This document shows, one piece after another, positions 1 through 18,928 of a stretch of 64,000 nucleotides of DNA; positions within the stretch are counted from its first letter, which is position 1; every line of letters starts with the position of its first letter. Made by a program: the position numbers and the translations under genes. Source of the stretch: Chrysogorgia sp. JL179-B06 (lineage: Eukaryota > Cnidaria > Anthozoa > Scleralcyonacea > Chrysogorgiidae); contig JAYKKM010000415.1 in NCBI GenBank assembly GCA_035772405.1, positions 1,340,501 to 1,404,500 of the forward strand. The letters run 5' to 3'. A model generated the notes under the pieces. That model did no database searches. It saw only the letters and a list, made by a program, of their open reading frames with translations, and was not told the origin of the DNA.

Positions 1-47
1 CATCATGACGTTATTTTGGTGATGTTTTTTTCCATTTGTTTTTCTAG

Positions 48-3000
48 GTACATTTTAACAGTTGCAGCAACAGATCATGGCAGGCCACCACTCAGTTCCT
101 ATGTTACTGTACTCTTGAGCGTTAGAGGTTATATTTATAATCGTACAAACCACCATCCTGTATTTGAAAAACCAAAGTACACTGCCTACCTTATACAGCT
201 AGCCCCCATTGGTTCATTAGTGCAAATAGTACATGCTTACGATCCAGACAATCTAGACCAGAAAAGCATTATTTATAGTATTTACAGTGGGGACGACAAG
301 ACTTTTAAAATTGACTCCAGAACAGGGTTAATAACAACCAATGGAAAGTTATCAGCCAAGACCTACACACTGTTAATTGCAGCAGAGTATTTCGACAAAC
401 AGCATAAAGAAGATCAGAACTTTACAGAGGTTATCATCAAGGTTGATGATGTCGACATTACAAAGCCAAACTTCTTGCAACCTCATTATAAAAAGACAGT
501 AAAGGAAGACGTTGCAATAAATACCATTGTCCTAAAAGTCGAGGCTGAAGAAAGCCTGTCTGGTCAATCCTATTTGAGATACTCCATTCCAGCTCCACAG
601 GAGGCATTTGTTATTGATTCAAAGTCTGGTGAGATCAGCGTAGCAGCAAAGTTGGATTACGAGACAACAAAACGTTATGTTTTTGTCGTCAGTGCTAGCT
701 GGGGACTATCTGATACATCGCAATCCACATGCACAGATGTGACCATAGATATACAAGATGTCAATGATAACACACCTATCATTGTTTCGGCACCAACAGA
801 AATTCGTCTTGAAGAGGTAGTTGTTTTTTTTCCTTTCCCATTTTAATAAAACATTTTAATATACGACTTAGGTCGTTCTCAGGTCCGTTATACACAAAAT
901 AACGCAAGCTTTGTGCAGAGGTCTGGAGTCTTACAATGTGGCCCTCTCAACGGACCATACACAATTTTTCACTTTCCTGACGTATTTTTTTTGAAAAAAG
1001 GGAGTTTCATGTGAATTTGAAACTAATCAAAATTAATGATATCAACATGTTTCTCCTCAGCACATTGTTTCAATAGTACACCAACCTTTTAAAGTTTTCA
1101 ATTTGTGTAACTAATGAAAACTTTATTCTTTATCTCTCAGCACACTCCGATAGGAACACTCATTGGCAACATTACAGCAATCGACCACGACGAAGGTCTC
1201 AATGGAAAGATAAAGTACTACCTAGCGAAGGGTAGGTGGTGTCAAAATAAGCCAGTTCGTAATGTCGATTGCGCATCAAAATGACGTGTTCTGCGTCGGG
1301 ATAAAATTTATTTCGATTCATAACATCAGGCTAAAACCACAATAGACATTTGTATTTATATTTACACTTGCAAATTCGTTATACTTAATTCCCCAGCCTG
1401 ATGTTATGAATTGAAATAAGTTTTATCCCGACGCAGAACGCGTCATTTTGATGCGCAGTCGACATTACGAGCTGGCTTATTATATGATGTGTTCATAGCA
1501 AAAATTGATTTTAATATAAATAGAATGCATTCAAAATAGCACTCCGTCGAGATGACGTCACTATCCATGTTTGTCCGCTTTTACCCATAATTCTTGCGGC
1601 CATAACAAAAGAAAATAGCTCATTTGCAATCATTTTGAGTCAAATTTTGTTTATTTGTTCGCATTTTGAGCTATTAATAGCAGCTAAACGCTACGCTATT
1701 ATAAACATCATTGTCATCACGTCACCATGATAATCATGATCATGACTACAATAATCAATATCATGATTGCTGATTATGATGATTGCTGATTATGATGATT
1801 ATGATCAAGATTGATTGTCAATCGTCATCATCATCATCAATCATTATCATAATCAGCAATCATGATAATCATCATCATCAATCATGATCATAATCATCAT
1901 CATCAATCATTATCATAATCAGCAATCATGATCAAATCATTATCATAATCAGCAATCATTATCATGATAATCATCATCATCCATCATTATCATAATCAGC
2001 AATCATGATCATGATAATCATCATCATCCATCATTATCATAATCAGCAATCATGATAATCATCATCATCAATTGTTAACATCATCAACCATGATCATGAT
2101 TTAATCACCATGATCATGATCATAATCATGATAATCATCATCAATCATAATAATAATCATTGTCAATCATAATCATCATCATCATCAAAATCAATCATGA
2201 TGATAATCATGATCATAATCATCAATCATGATCAGGAATCATGATAATCATCATCAATCATGATCATGATAATCATCATTATTATTATAATCCTGATCAT
2301 CAATCACCATTATGATAATTATCATCATCAACTTGTTTTCACAGTTTGTAATACAGTAGTAATGTAATGTTTATACATGACTTAATGTCATGTAATCTTG
2401 TGAAGTATTACAGGACCCCACTGAAAAACACTTCAGTGACGTGGGTATCCTAAATAAATATTATTATTATTATTATTACAATGAGAACCCCTTTGATGAT
2501 CTAAATCTGTTACATAGATTTTGGAGATGCTTTTCGTATTGATGCTGACAAAGGTGAAATATTCACAAAAAGAGTTCTGGACTGTTGTGACGTTATTTAT
2601 GGACTAAGAGTTGAAGTCAAAGATGAAGGACAACCACCACGTAGTACATTAATTGACATAGATGTCATCCCTCAAGGACACACAAGAGGTACCTTCATAT
2701 CTACACCCACCTCTACGTACCCATGTCCTGCACCTAACAACCAACTCATAAGTAATACTAACATGTTTGTAGGCAGGTATGGAGCTACAGGCGGTGTGCC
2801 GGGGGGTGCGACACCTCCCCCCCCAATAAATCTTTTTATGAGTTTCAGTCAGCAGAAGTTATATTTTAGTCAGCAGAGGTTATATTTTAGACATGTTCGA
2901 TTTAACACGGACAAGTAGAATCATTAATTTTTAGCACTTATCAGTTTAAATTAATTTCAAACTACCAAATTTAAGACTCACAAATCTAATGTTGATGTTA

Positions 3001-4218
3001 AATGTTTTGTTTATATGTAAATGTTATCAACGAGAGAACACCAAAGACATAAATTTATTAAAATGTCATCATGTTTTCATTTCGTATTGAGAGTGCGTTA
3101 TTAAGGAGAACTAATTAACCATTTCACCAACGGAAAGACAATATTTTGACAAGCTTTGATCAATAGGATGTAGTCGGTACAAGTTTGTGCATCAGTCGGT
3201 TGAAGCAGTGATGGATTTACAGGGGGTGCGGGGAGTGTGTATCCCCCTGGCCTTGGCCAAGGGGTGCCAATTGCCTTGTCAAATCCTTTTTTATTTTATT
3301 TGGCAAGGCAATTGTCAAACAAAAATAAAATAGAGACAAAATAAGATGATAGCATGATAACGTACAATAGTTAGACATAGAATAGGGGGCTGTGTCCCCA
3401 GCCCTCTGCCGTAGCTCCCTCAGCGGCACTCCACCCTGCCTCGGTCGCACCCCATGCCGCGGGCCTGATCTCACCTTGCTCGCTCAGCACCCCCCCCCCC
3501 CCCCAATGTTCTGAGTACGGCCCTGTTTGTACGTACCTTATCACTTTCCTTTGTTGTCCCATTTCACAGTTACAGGTTCAGTTCTTGGTAACCGCAAAAT
3601 GATCGTTATCATTGCTGTGTCATGTGGAGGAGTTCTCATCCTTATCTCCATTATTGCCATCATCTATTGCAAAAGGTAAGACAAAGATTATTTTGTTCTC
3701 ACCAGTTTGTTCTCAGTCTAGTTTTCTCATGTTTGCGATAAAATTTGTAATTTTCCATCACTAAATAATATACATGAGTGAACATCAAAAGAAGGTTCTA
3801 GGATTCTAGTTCATTTCAAAAAATGCCAATTATATATACATCACAAATCCTCCCTCAGTTGTTCCTTGAAATCCCTCCCTCAGTTGTTCCTTCAAATCCT
3901 CCCTTGTTCTTTATTACTTATACTGTAGTAATAAGTGTTTAACATATATGTATTGCCATAACAACAGAAGAAGTTCCCCATTATTGACCAACCTAACCAT
4001 TGCTACTACTATACTCCTTAAGGAGACGGAGGCTGAGAAACTTTGCTGTAACAACAATGAGTTACATGAATCTACCAATAGACGAGGAAGATGAGGCATT
4101 ATTAGATCCCACAAGTGGTGATGAAAGTCAGAGGAGATTGAGCTTAATTTCTGGAACATCATCCAATAACTCTGCAGGATCACAAGAACATTTACTTCGC
4201 AATGAAGTTCAATGTTAA
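48..4218 (+). CDS. Cadherin-repeat transmembrane protein, C-terminal part (5' end outside window)
   Basis: This is the 3' end of a cadherin-superfamily adhesion protein. Five exons read in one phase: 48-816, 1141-1231, 2518-2688, 3570-3675 and 4023-4218, all with GT-AG introns. The first begins inside an ectodomain repeat (LTVAATDHGRPPLSS), continues through two more repeats with the calcium-binding motif DVNDNTP, and the final repeat spans exons 1 to 3 (AIDHDEG, then VKDEGQPP). Exon 4 encodes one hydrophobic membrane helix starting near MIVIIAVSCGGVLILISIIA, followed by the stop-transfer stretch CKRRRRLR. The cytoplasmic tail is only about 65 residues, acidic then serine-rich, ending LLRNEVQC. 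I see no catenin-binding motif, so a classical cadherin is unlikely; a Fat-, Dachsous- or protocadherin-like member fits better. The missing 5' part prevents a subfamily call. Confidence 0.9.
1246..1481. repeat. Foldback (MITE-like) element in cadherin intron 2
   Basis: Two arms of about 85 bases are near-perfect reverse complements. The left begins AATAAGCCAGTTCGTAATGT and the right ends GCTGGCTTATT, with a loop of about 65 bases. The arms contain GACGCAGAACGCGTCA-like sequence. There is no coding capacity. I did not find a convincing target-site duplication. Confidence 0.8.
1720..2335. repeat. Imperfect ATC/ATG microsatellite
   Basis: About 600 bases of shuffled TCATCATCA, AATCATGAT and ATTATCATAATCAGC units fill the second cadherin intron. 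Because ATGATCAT is self-complementary, the tract can form many small hairpins. A pure TTA run follows near 2460-2480. Confidence 0.9.
2780..3528. mobile_element. Dispersed repeat R1, copy 1, interrupted by another element
   Basis: The copy starts at GAGCTACAGGCGG with a G/C-rich edge, continues through GTTCGATTTAACACGGACAA and ends ATGTTCTGAGTACGGCCCT. The same order of segments recurs at 23604-24095, which defines the family. A foreign segment at about 3207-3504 splits this copy. It begins CAGTGATGGATTTACAGG and matches the element at 37506-37833. No ORF of note is present. Confidence 0.75.
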
Positions 4219-4334
4219 AAAACAACTCAGTAATGTGAAATGAATAACATGACATCAATGAATATTAGATTCAAACAGCTCCATCAAGTTGTGGATGCAG
4301 GCAGAAGTTGGAAGAACATGAAGAAAGACTAACT

Positions 4335-5128
4335 GTGACCCTCCATTGGAAAACATACCTTATCGTTTTCGCGAACGCCTTGAAAACGCCGTTCGAACGG
4401 CGTTCGGTAAGCGTTCGAACGCTGCTAAACGCCATTCGAACGGCTATTAGAACCGTTCGAACGGCTATTAGAACCGTTCGAACGGCTGAATAGAACGTTC
4501 GAACGCTGCTAAAACCAGTACCATGTGTTTTAATTATCGTAATCTAGAAAGGCAAACCGTCTGTCGTAGAATGCCTCCGCATGCGTCGCTGGCTCTCGCG
4601 TTTCTTTCATTTCAATCTTTTATTTCATCAGAAATTACTTTATTAACGAATGATCGGTTGCTGTACAGCTGCGTGCACTTTCATTGACGGTCAACATCAC
4701 TATGCTCACACCGGATGTTTGTTTCTTTGGTTTGCGAACATTTCGAAAAGCGTCTTTGTAAATCGCTATTTTGATCTGGCAAAAACAGGAAAGAGTGACA
4801 GACAGATGAGGTGTCAAGTAAATTAGTTTTAAATAGTCTCAAATTACTGTTGTCAACGAATACCTTCTCAGCAGTGACGCAAGCTAAACGCATGAACCGT
4901 CGCGAAGAACGCTTACGATATGTTTGACAGTTTGGTTATGTAAATGCTTGTTGATGAACGTTTAATTGGACGCAAGGTGCTTGTAGGCACACAAGCGTTC
5001 GAACGCTATAGCTAGCCGTTCGAATTTTTCACCAAACCGTTCGAATTTTTCACCAAACCGTTCGAACGCCGTTTTTTTTGCCATTTGAACGCAATTTCGA
5101 TAAGGTATGTTTTCCCATGGAGGGTCAC
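4335..5128. mobile_element. DNA-transposon-like element with terminal inverted repeats and TTCGAACG arrays
   Basis: The terminal inverted repeats are about 31 bases: GTGACCCTCCATTGGAAAAC on the left and the complement ending GGAGGGTCAC on the right. Both ends abut the tetranucleotide AACT (4331-4334 and 5129-5132), a likely 4-bp target duplication. Subterminal regions are packed with the palindrome GTTCGAAC. The 794-bp element lies just downstream of the cadherin stop codon, so it is probably in the 3' UTR or close to it. No transposase is visible, so it is non-autonomous. Confidence 0.8.
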
Positions 5129-5708
5129 AACTTTTGGAGATGAACCATTCTTTTAGAACGTAGTCAATAGAACACAAAATAATGAAAATTTTCTCCTGTA
5201 TAGTATCCCCGTGCCCCTATTCCATGTTGGTGACTATGTAGATTGTAGATAAACTGTTTTGTTTCATGTATACAACTAATGCAACGAATGGCCAAACCAA
5301 AGATTACATTACTGATTACTACATGCATTTTTTGGTTAATTTCCCCCGATTTTTCTAGAGTCTCTATGCTTCTCAAGGGGAGGGGATATGCCACAGGCAT
5401 ACAACACTGAACAGAGGGAGAGATAGTGTTTCAGTAAATATTACAATTCTAACACTGATTGTAGTCACTCTAAACTTGTCTATTTCTGGAAACTTAGGGA
5501 ACGAGGTTGTTAAGATCTCATGTATTTGTTTTAATTACAATATCCAGTATTATGTATACACATTGTTCATTTTTTAATTCTTGCAATATAATGAATAGAA
5601 TTAGGTTTACTAGGGTAAATTAAGGTTTAATAAAGTATTAGACCATCTTTTTATGCCATATTTCCACTGACTGTTTGAATTTCTACTCAACAACTTTCGG
5701 CTGTTTAA

Positions 5709-5894
5709 TACTTCGTGTATGGGACACATAAAATTAACAAGAACTGCCCTGTTCTTTAAAAAATCCCGTTTATTTTTGTCCTGGAATTGTCCAATGCATG
5801 AAATAAACCTATTATAGATAAAATAAACGGGATTTTTTAAAGAACCAAGGCAGTTCTATACAGTGCTAAAATTCTGTGTCCAGTACACGAAGTA
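5709..5894. repeat. Small foldback element
   Basis: Left arm TACTTCGTGTA through GAACTGCCCTGTTCTTTAAA and right arm TTTAAAGAACCAAGGCAGTT through CACGAAGTA are reverse complements with a few mismatches. Arms are about 65 bases. It is probably a MITE, and no coding potential is seen. Confidence 0.7.
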
Positions 5895-6527
5895 AGACTG
5901 CCCAACTTTCAGACTGATCTTTTGGTCAACAATTTATAGTTTCAAATACCTTACATTTACGGGCACAAAACCACGATTATCTGTGCGCACTATCACGATA
6001 ATTTCCACTCGCCAGGCCCATAATTTTGATGTCCCTTCTGAACCACCGTACATTCAAAAATGCCCGCGAATTCGCCATGGAACTAACAACACTACAACCT
6101 CGTACCCAGGGTCTTATCTCCGCCAGGGTACGCAATGGTTCGTCGAAAAAATTGAAAGACTTTTCAAAGACCTTCCAGAGCAATCAGCTGTATGTAAAAA
6201 TTAAGGTTCTATTCACGATGAAATTAATAACAGTTATCAAAAATTGAGGTCGTCTTTTGCTACTCTAACATTGAGCTTTTATTTCATGATCTTCAATCAA
6301 AGTTAGTGGATTGTAACAATATATCTTAAGCGTTACAAAATCCTGACAATTCCAATTCGCGAAGATAACATGTTTATACAAAACATAAAAATTTACAAAG
6401 AGATAAAGTTCATTGACAAAGAATCCGGAAACATATATGTAAATTGCTCCCTAACATTCTCATTAGACTTGTAGGAATAGTGAATATTTGTTACTGTTTC
6501 TTTCGTAGTAAATCGCGACAATGCGCG

Positions 6528-6606
6528 AATTAACAGCTTTTTTGAATTTTCTGATAAAATGCGCGGATTAACAGCTTTTTTTGAATTTTCTGATAAAATG
6601 CGCGGT
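6528..6606. repeat. Two-copy tandem repeat
   Basis: A unit of about 40 bases containing ATTAACAGCTTTTTTGAATT is present twice, followed by a partial third copy beginning ATGCGCGG. Confidence 0.75.
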
Positions 6607-6676
6607 TTTTCAAGAATGCACATACTTTATTAAGCGCACAGTGGCGGCGGAAGATGTTTTATATTGGGGGGGCTAA

Positions 6677-7352
6677 TGCATCAGTCAATTCCAGCTGCGA
6701 CCATCCCCCCCCCGGGACAACCCCCGGGCATTGGTAAATTTTCATTTTTTTCGTGCAAATGCCCGGGGGTAGGGCAAAAAAGAAGGAACAATGCCCCACC
6801 CTTGGGACAGAAAAGCAAAACAAATGCCCCACCCCCCGGGCCCACAAATTAGTCAATTTCAAAGAATGTACTAAATTAATTACATGCGTTTTAACAATTT
6901 ATATTTATACCTCTGTTCATTGTTCTTTTGGGGATTTTTTTAAAAAAAAACAAGGAAAACTATCGTGTTCACTTCAATGAAAACATCGACGAAAGGCTTA
7001 GACACACTTGCTTTTATTGCAGAAAGTTTTTCATTGTAAATACAATATATAATATGGACTGAAGGAAATTCTTAAACATTGATTCACACTTGAAAACCAA
7101 CATTCAACAATAATATAAGCTCTCGTCCTTGCCGATAAAGTCGTCCATTTTGGCATATACGACAAAGGAAACTCGTGGCCGCGGTCTTTTCTCCGTGAGC
7201 GACAAATGCCCGGGGGTAATACGATATTGACAAATGCCCGGCCCCCGGGTGAACACGCAGCTGCAAATGCCCGGCCGTGGGGACAAGTAAGCGTGGAAAT
7301 GCCCCACACTGTCCCGGGGGGGGGATGGTCGCAGCTGGAATTGACTGATGCA
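6677..7352. mobile_element. TIR element rich in CCCGGG and G/C tracts, nested in a second repeat
   Basis: The termini are TGCATCAGTCAATTCCAGCT on the left and its exact complement on the right; the inverted repeat runs about 40 bases into a C-tract. Several AAATGCCCGGGGG-type motifs occur near both ends. An outer repeat pair, GTGGCGGCGGAAG near 6633 and CTTCCGCCGCCC near 7745, suggests insertion into an older element. The many ORFs here are shadows of the low-complexity sequence. Confidence 0.75.
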
Positions 7353-7659
7353 TAATTCACAAAGAAAATCGATTTTCTCCCACTTGTGCGGGCGCAGATT
7401 TTGAGCGGTCAGCGGTGCGTGCATTTAATTACAGTACTTCAAGTAACTATTTTTAATAGTTATTTTTAATAGTTATTTTTAATAATAGTTTTAATAATAG
7501 CTGCCAACTTTTGAATAGGGACAGTTAAAGCAGCGAAGTTTCAATTTGAGATGTTTTTCCGAATGTTTGGATAAAATGGACGGGTTTCTAGAAGAAGTTG
7601 TGGGGATTAAATTGGAGTTGGTTGGCCCAAAGGTGGACGGGTATTTAAAAGACATTGGC

Positions 7660-8428
7660 AATTAACGCTCTTTCTGAAAATATTGGGGGGCTTAGCCCCC
7701 TCGTCTGAAATATTGGGGGGGCTACAGCCCCCTAGCCCCCCCCCTTCCGCCGCCCTTGTAAGCGCATAGTTATTCGTGGAAAATTGTGCTGAATATCGAT
7801 ATTTCATTAAGGCATCGTATAAAACAAGAACATATTAAAACTATTTGATTGATATCAATTTCTTCACAATTTTATCGACGGTAAAAACAGAGTAACAGAC
7901 ACAGTATTTTTTTTAAATGGGTATTTTTCATTTAATAACTACTGTACAGAAAATAATTTAAACAATACACATACATTTACTCTATTATATACACATTTAT
8001 ATACACTACATATTTTACATACAAAACCATATACAAAATATACAAAATTGCAAAAAAGCCATCCAAAATAAACCAAATACCAGAAATAAACTTTAAAAGA
8101 AAGAAATAATAAGGGAAAAAATAAAGTTAAAATTTTTTTCAAGTTCTCATTTTAAATATACAGAAAGTTTGCAGTAAAATTCAAAAGTTATTCCTTTGTA
8201 TATACAATGGAGAGATACTGAATGAAATTTTCTGTATACAATGGATGGCAATTTGTGAAGGAAATACCATATTTTTGGCTATTTTCAAATAAAACTGCAC
8301 ATAAACAAAATTATCTACCAGTAATATCAACTGGAATATGCATCAGGAATGGTCTATCTAGTATCTACAGTAATAATTTTTTGTTAAACATTTCTAACTA
8401 CATTTCTAACTACATTTATGTAGTTATA
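7660..8428. other. G-rich repeat edge, then AT-rich sequence; probable 3' UTR of FBXO5
   Basis: The first 100 bases repeat TATTGGGGGGCTTAGCCCCC. After that the sequence is AT-rich without ORFs or clear repeats. The 3' UTR of the minus-strand FBXO5 gene should lie here. A minus-strand ATTAAA near 7931-7936 is a possible poly(A) signal. Confidence 0.4.
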
Positions 8429-10139
8429 TCAATAACGCTTAAGGCGACTTTTACTCTTCTTCGACCCAATCACCTCTTTGGCTTTCCCTTTTTTAGATTG
8501 AGGTTTTATTTCACATTTAGCTTTGTGATATTTGTCCATTCGATGTTGACATGAGCTACAAAATTTCTCCTGGCACTTATCACACTCACACGTCTGTTCG
8601 CCAATTTTTTGTGATGGTGAACCACAAAACGGACATTTCATCTTCTCACAGGTCACCATTTCAGTTCTTATTTTATCTGAAGCCCCATTCTCGCTGCCTG
8701 ACTTTTTTCCGTTGGTTCTCCACATAGTGTTGTTCTTTAGGTCACAAAAGGGATTCCTATGTGGTATGGTTTGATTGAACTTTGTCTGAGATCCCAAGTT
8801 CTCCTGTAAAACAAATGTCATCCAAGCAATCAGTGTCTAAGTACAACTGGTCACCAAAGGAAATTGTATAAATTCTGTACCAGTGGGAAATTTTTTGGGT
8901 GTGATTTTTCTTACCTTTCCCTTTCGTAAAACATATTGTTTACGGCCGTGAATAAACTTATCCAGTCTTGGAGATGCAATTCTGTCTTTCTTGCAAATCC
9001 TTCGCCATAGCTTGGAAACTGAAGCAACTCTACAGTGGAAGTAATTAGTATAATTTATTATAATTTATTCACCTTCTTAGTCCTTGATAAAGACATTTAT
9101 ATTCAGGGTTAAGGATTGGTTAAAAATGGGAGGTCTGTAAGCAAAACATGTCTTTCATCGACACCACTATGGGGCCTTGCGGCTGGGTTAAAACCCATGA
9201 CCCTGGAACCTCTGCCCTCCCAACTTGGATTCTGTTTAATATCTTGAGTTAGCAAAATTAATTTCCATTAGAGGGCTATCCTTATTATCTAGCTACAGAC
9301 ATTTCCTACCTTTGCAAGTTTTCTGGCTCCAAATAACAGAAAATCTGTTTGCAGATTTCTTCACAATTTAAGTTAATTAGCTCTTTGATAAAGTCGATGT
9401 GTTTCAATCCGATTCTCGTGACAATTATTTTTCCAGGAACATATAAACTGGCGCCTTTACTCGTGTCAAGTGATATGCGACGGCTAGCTTCTTCATCAAA
9501 TGTTAATTTAGTTCTTGTTTTATCTTCAGATTTGAAGATAGTTTCACTATCGCTGTCACTAGAGTCAGATAGTGTACTTATAAGTTCATTATCGAACATT
9601 GAAACGACAGAACGATATTCAAAACTGGTTTCGTTCGCGGCGTTGAGATCTCGTTTTATCAAAGGTTTTCTCTCGTGGGTCTCTTCAGAACATGGCGTTA
9701 TAAATACAGAACTGGTTTGTGGATTCACGGGTAGATGTTTCTCCAAGGTTTTAGGATAGCTGTGAAAGTTCTCATTTGGCTCTTGGAGTTGAGATCTTAT
9801 GCTCCGAGTTCTCTCTCTGGGCTTAGAACTGCAAGGTGGCGTCATTATAGCATCGGCGTCCAGCTCAATTCTTGATCGACTTCGCAGACGTCGTTTTGTG
9901 GTCAACGATTCATTTTTGTGATACAGCATCAGGGATTCACTTCGCTCTCTCTTCTGTCGAACATCTATGGTTGGGGGAGGACTAAGTGGCACCAAACTGT
10001 CGTCTTCTTGCGACAGAAAGCTTGCCTCGTCTTTCCTCGATGTCAATGGCTTCTTGATCATCGATGGAGCGTTAACGTACATTTGTCCCATTGAATGCGA
10101 AAGCATTTGAGCTTCTTTGATTGAATGTGCTGTAGACAT
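8429..10139 (-). CDS. FBXO5: FBXO5/Emi1-type F-box protein, APC/C inhibitor
   Basis: This family blocks the anaphase-promoting complex as a pseudosubstrate and E3 antagonist. Three exons join in phase: 10139-9310, 9029-8915 and 8803-8429, giving 439 residues, close to vertebrate Emi1. Residues 1-230 are low-complexity, basic and serine-rich with an SDSSDSDSE stretch. The F-box spans about residues 245-295 (LNCEEICKQIFCYLEPENLQ, then VASVSKLWRRICKKD). A zinc-binding region at about 367-412 has Cys at 367, 372, 375, 387, 389, 392, 397, 400 and 412 (KCPFCGS, CECDKCQEKFCSSC). The C-terminus GSKKSKSRLKRY corresponds to the RL tail. F-box plus zinc-binding region plus this tail identifies Emi1/Emi2/Rca1. 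I cannot tell Emi1 from Emi2, since non-vertebrates may have one ancestral gene. Confidence 0.88.
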
Positions 10140-10308
10140 TTTGCCTTTGGATTACTGAAGAAACGCTTGGATAAAGAGGAATAACTTTCTATGACAGAAT
10201 ATAGCTCAAAATGATGGACTATTCACAATCAAAGCATCAGCTTGATGTCGACATTGTAGATTTCTTTTAAATTTCCCTGCAAATCACATATACCGCCGCC
10301 AAAATTAC

Positions 10309-10435
10309 ATCAACCAATCATATGCGAGATAGCTCACCATCAACCAATCAGAAAACGGAACATATTCATCAACCGCTGTCTCAAGTTCGTAGACTCAACT
10401 CACGCAAATCCCGCGAGTTTAAATTTTCGCGGGCT
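10309..10435 (-). promoter_or_regulatory. FBXO5 promoter: paired CCAAT boxes and E2F-like sites
   Basis: CCAAT occurs at 10314-10318 and again at 10344-10348, each inside CATCAACCAATCA and exactly 30 bases apart. Further upstream TTTTCGCGGG (10424-10433) matches the E2F consensus, next to ATCCCGCGAG and TTTAAA. This is the classic arrangement of NF-Y and E2F at G1/S and G2/M genes, and vertebrate Emi1 is an E2F target. The functional role is inferred. Confidence 0.55.
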
Positions 10436-10439
10436 AAAC

Positions 10440-12011
10440 TAAAGTCACAATAGATTTCTCTTAAACGTTTCTTGGTTTTTGAGTCATTCTAGTCACCTAT
10501 ATTTACTCGGCTCTAAAGCCGCCTTGATGATGATGATAGCGTATGGTGTCAACGTCGTTGCTCAGACTAAAAAATGCTCTCAGTTGGCCTACAATTATTC
10601 ATTTCTTTTGTTTTGGAAGAAACGTTCCATATTTTGTAAACACTTAGCATTAGAGGCGAGGGTGCTATGATCACTGATCAGTAAAGTGTCGTATGGCGTC
10701 AGCCGGGTCCTTTTTCTCATGTTTGTACATCTAAATTTAAAGCAACATAGCTCTTCAAAAACGAAACTCGACAAAAACCCATTTTGGAGACTACAATTAT
10801 CTATTAGGGAGCTATAATTATTCACTCCACTCAGAAGGGAAAACTGAAAATTCTTGTTGAAGTTTCGTAACCCAACCAAATTTCCCTGGATGGTTTCATG
10901 ACCCAACTGTACATTTTGTTTTAATTTCGTGGCCCAGCACAACTTAAATTTTCGTTCATACGACAACACAGGAGTGCTGGGAACTGAGGGTAGTCTGTCA
11001 TATAGAGCAAGGAAAACAATTAACTTTGTTTTCAGCCAGGTTTTCGAAATTCCTGAACTTAGACTCGAACCACTGAAATTCAAACTATATAATACTTGTA
11101 CATAATTTCTGGGGGCAAGTGGTTCTCAATGTCAAAACAACTTTTCTTTGGGTGATATGGATATTTCTTGGACTTACATAGCATATAACAATTCATGTTA
11201 TAAATATTTGTTTTCTTCGATTACTTTTGAACTAATCAAAAAGGTTTCAAGGCCTACGAAAACATTTGGAAAACCTTAGTTGACGCCATCGTTTTGGGCA
11301 GCAAAACGATGGAAGCACACACACTTTTCCAAGTATTTTTTACAATGCTAAGTAGTTAAATAAGGTCATTTTTGGTGGTAATATTATAAGGGGGTAACCA
11401 ATGGAAATGGGGGACAACTCGTAGGCAAAGTGGCAAGGGTTTTCTTTTCTGCACCCAAAAAAATTAAACAATTTGGGCTATTTAATTACTTTTTAAAAAT
11501 TTATATCAACAAAATTCGAAAAAAAGCAGCCTTTGTGGTTCAAAGGCTCCTCTCAGATTTATTGTCAATTGAAAATGCAAAAATCTATGCATCATCTATT
11601 TTCATGTAAAACATCTGGTTAGGGGGCTTTGGTAGCTCAATCGTTTTAAACTGGAACTCATTGACCCCAGAACTGAGAAATTCATCTAGTTTTAACTTGT
11701 AATTTAATAGAGCATTCTAGATATGAACTTTTGCAGACATTCTATGAATGTTACTTTTGACCCCTGAAAATCCATATCAGTGCTGAAAATCACTTTTTCA
11801 AATACAATGTACAACTACAACACGCTGCACCACACAGAACTTCAGAACAAATATTGTTGAAAACAAACAAACAAAAGAACATATATTAAGATTTAACAAT
11901 TTTTAATGTCACATATCAAGGTTTTACTGAACAAAAACAGTTTTAAAACAATAAAAAAAGAGGAAAAAATAACGTCCGTCCATGATATGAAGGTGCTTCA
12001 AAAATGACAAA
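10440..12011. other. Intergenic region between FBXO5 and PABPC
   Basis: A 162-codon minus-strand ORF (10595-11083) is the longest open frame, but it lacks recognisable domains and contains degenerate repeats of GTGGCCCAGC / ATGACCCAAC type. The rest is unique AT-rich sequence. The PABPC 3' UTR should occupy the right part; a minus-strand ATTAAA near 11897 is a possible poly(A) signal. Confidence 0.4.

Positions 12012-18928
<6,917 letters not shown>

Noticed and set aside
7031..7424. Three overlapping ORFs of about 100 codons
   Set aside because: They lie on the right arm of a TIR element with G/C tracts, and the proteins mirror that repeat.
10595..11083. 162-codon minus-strand ORF between FBXO5 and PABPC
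   Set aside because: No recognisable domain, degenerate internal repeats and no splice or promoter context.
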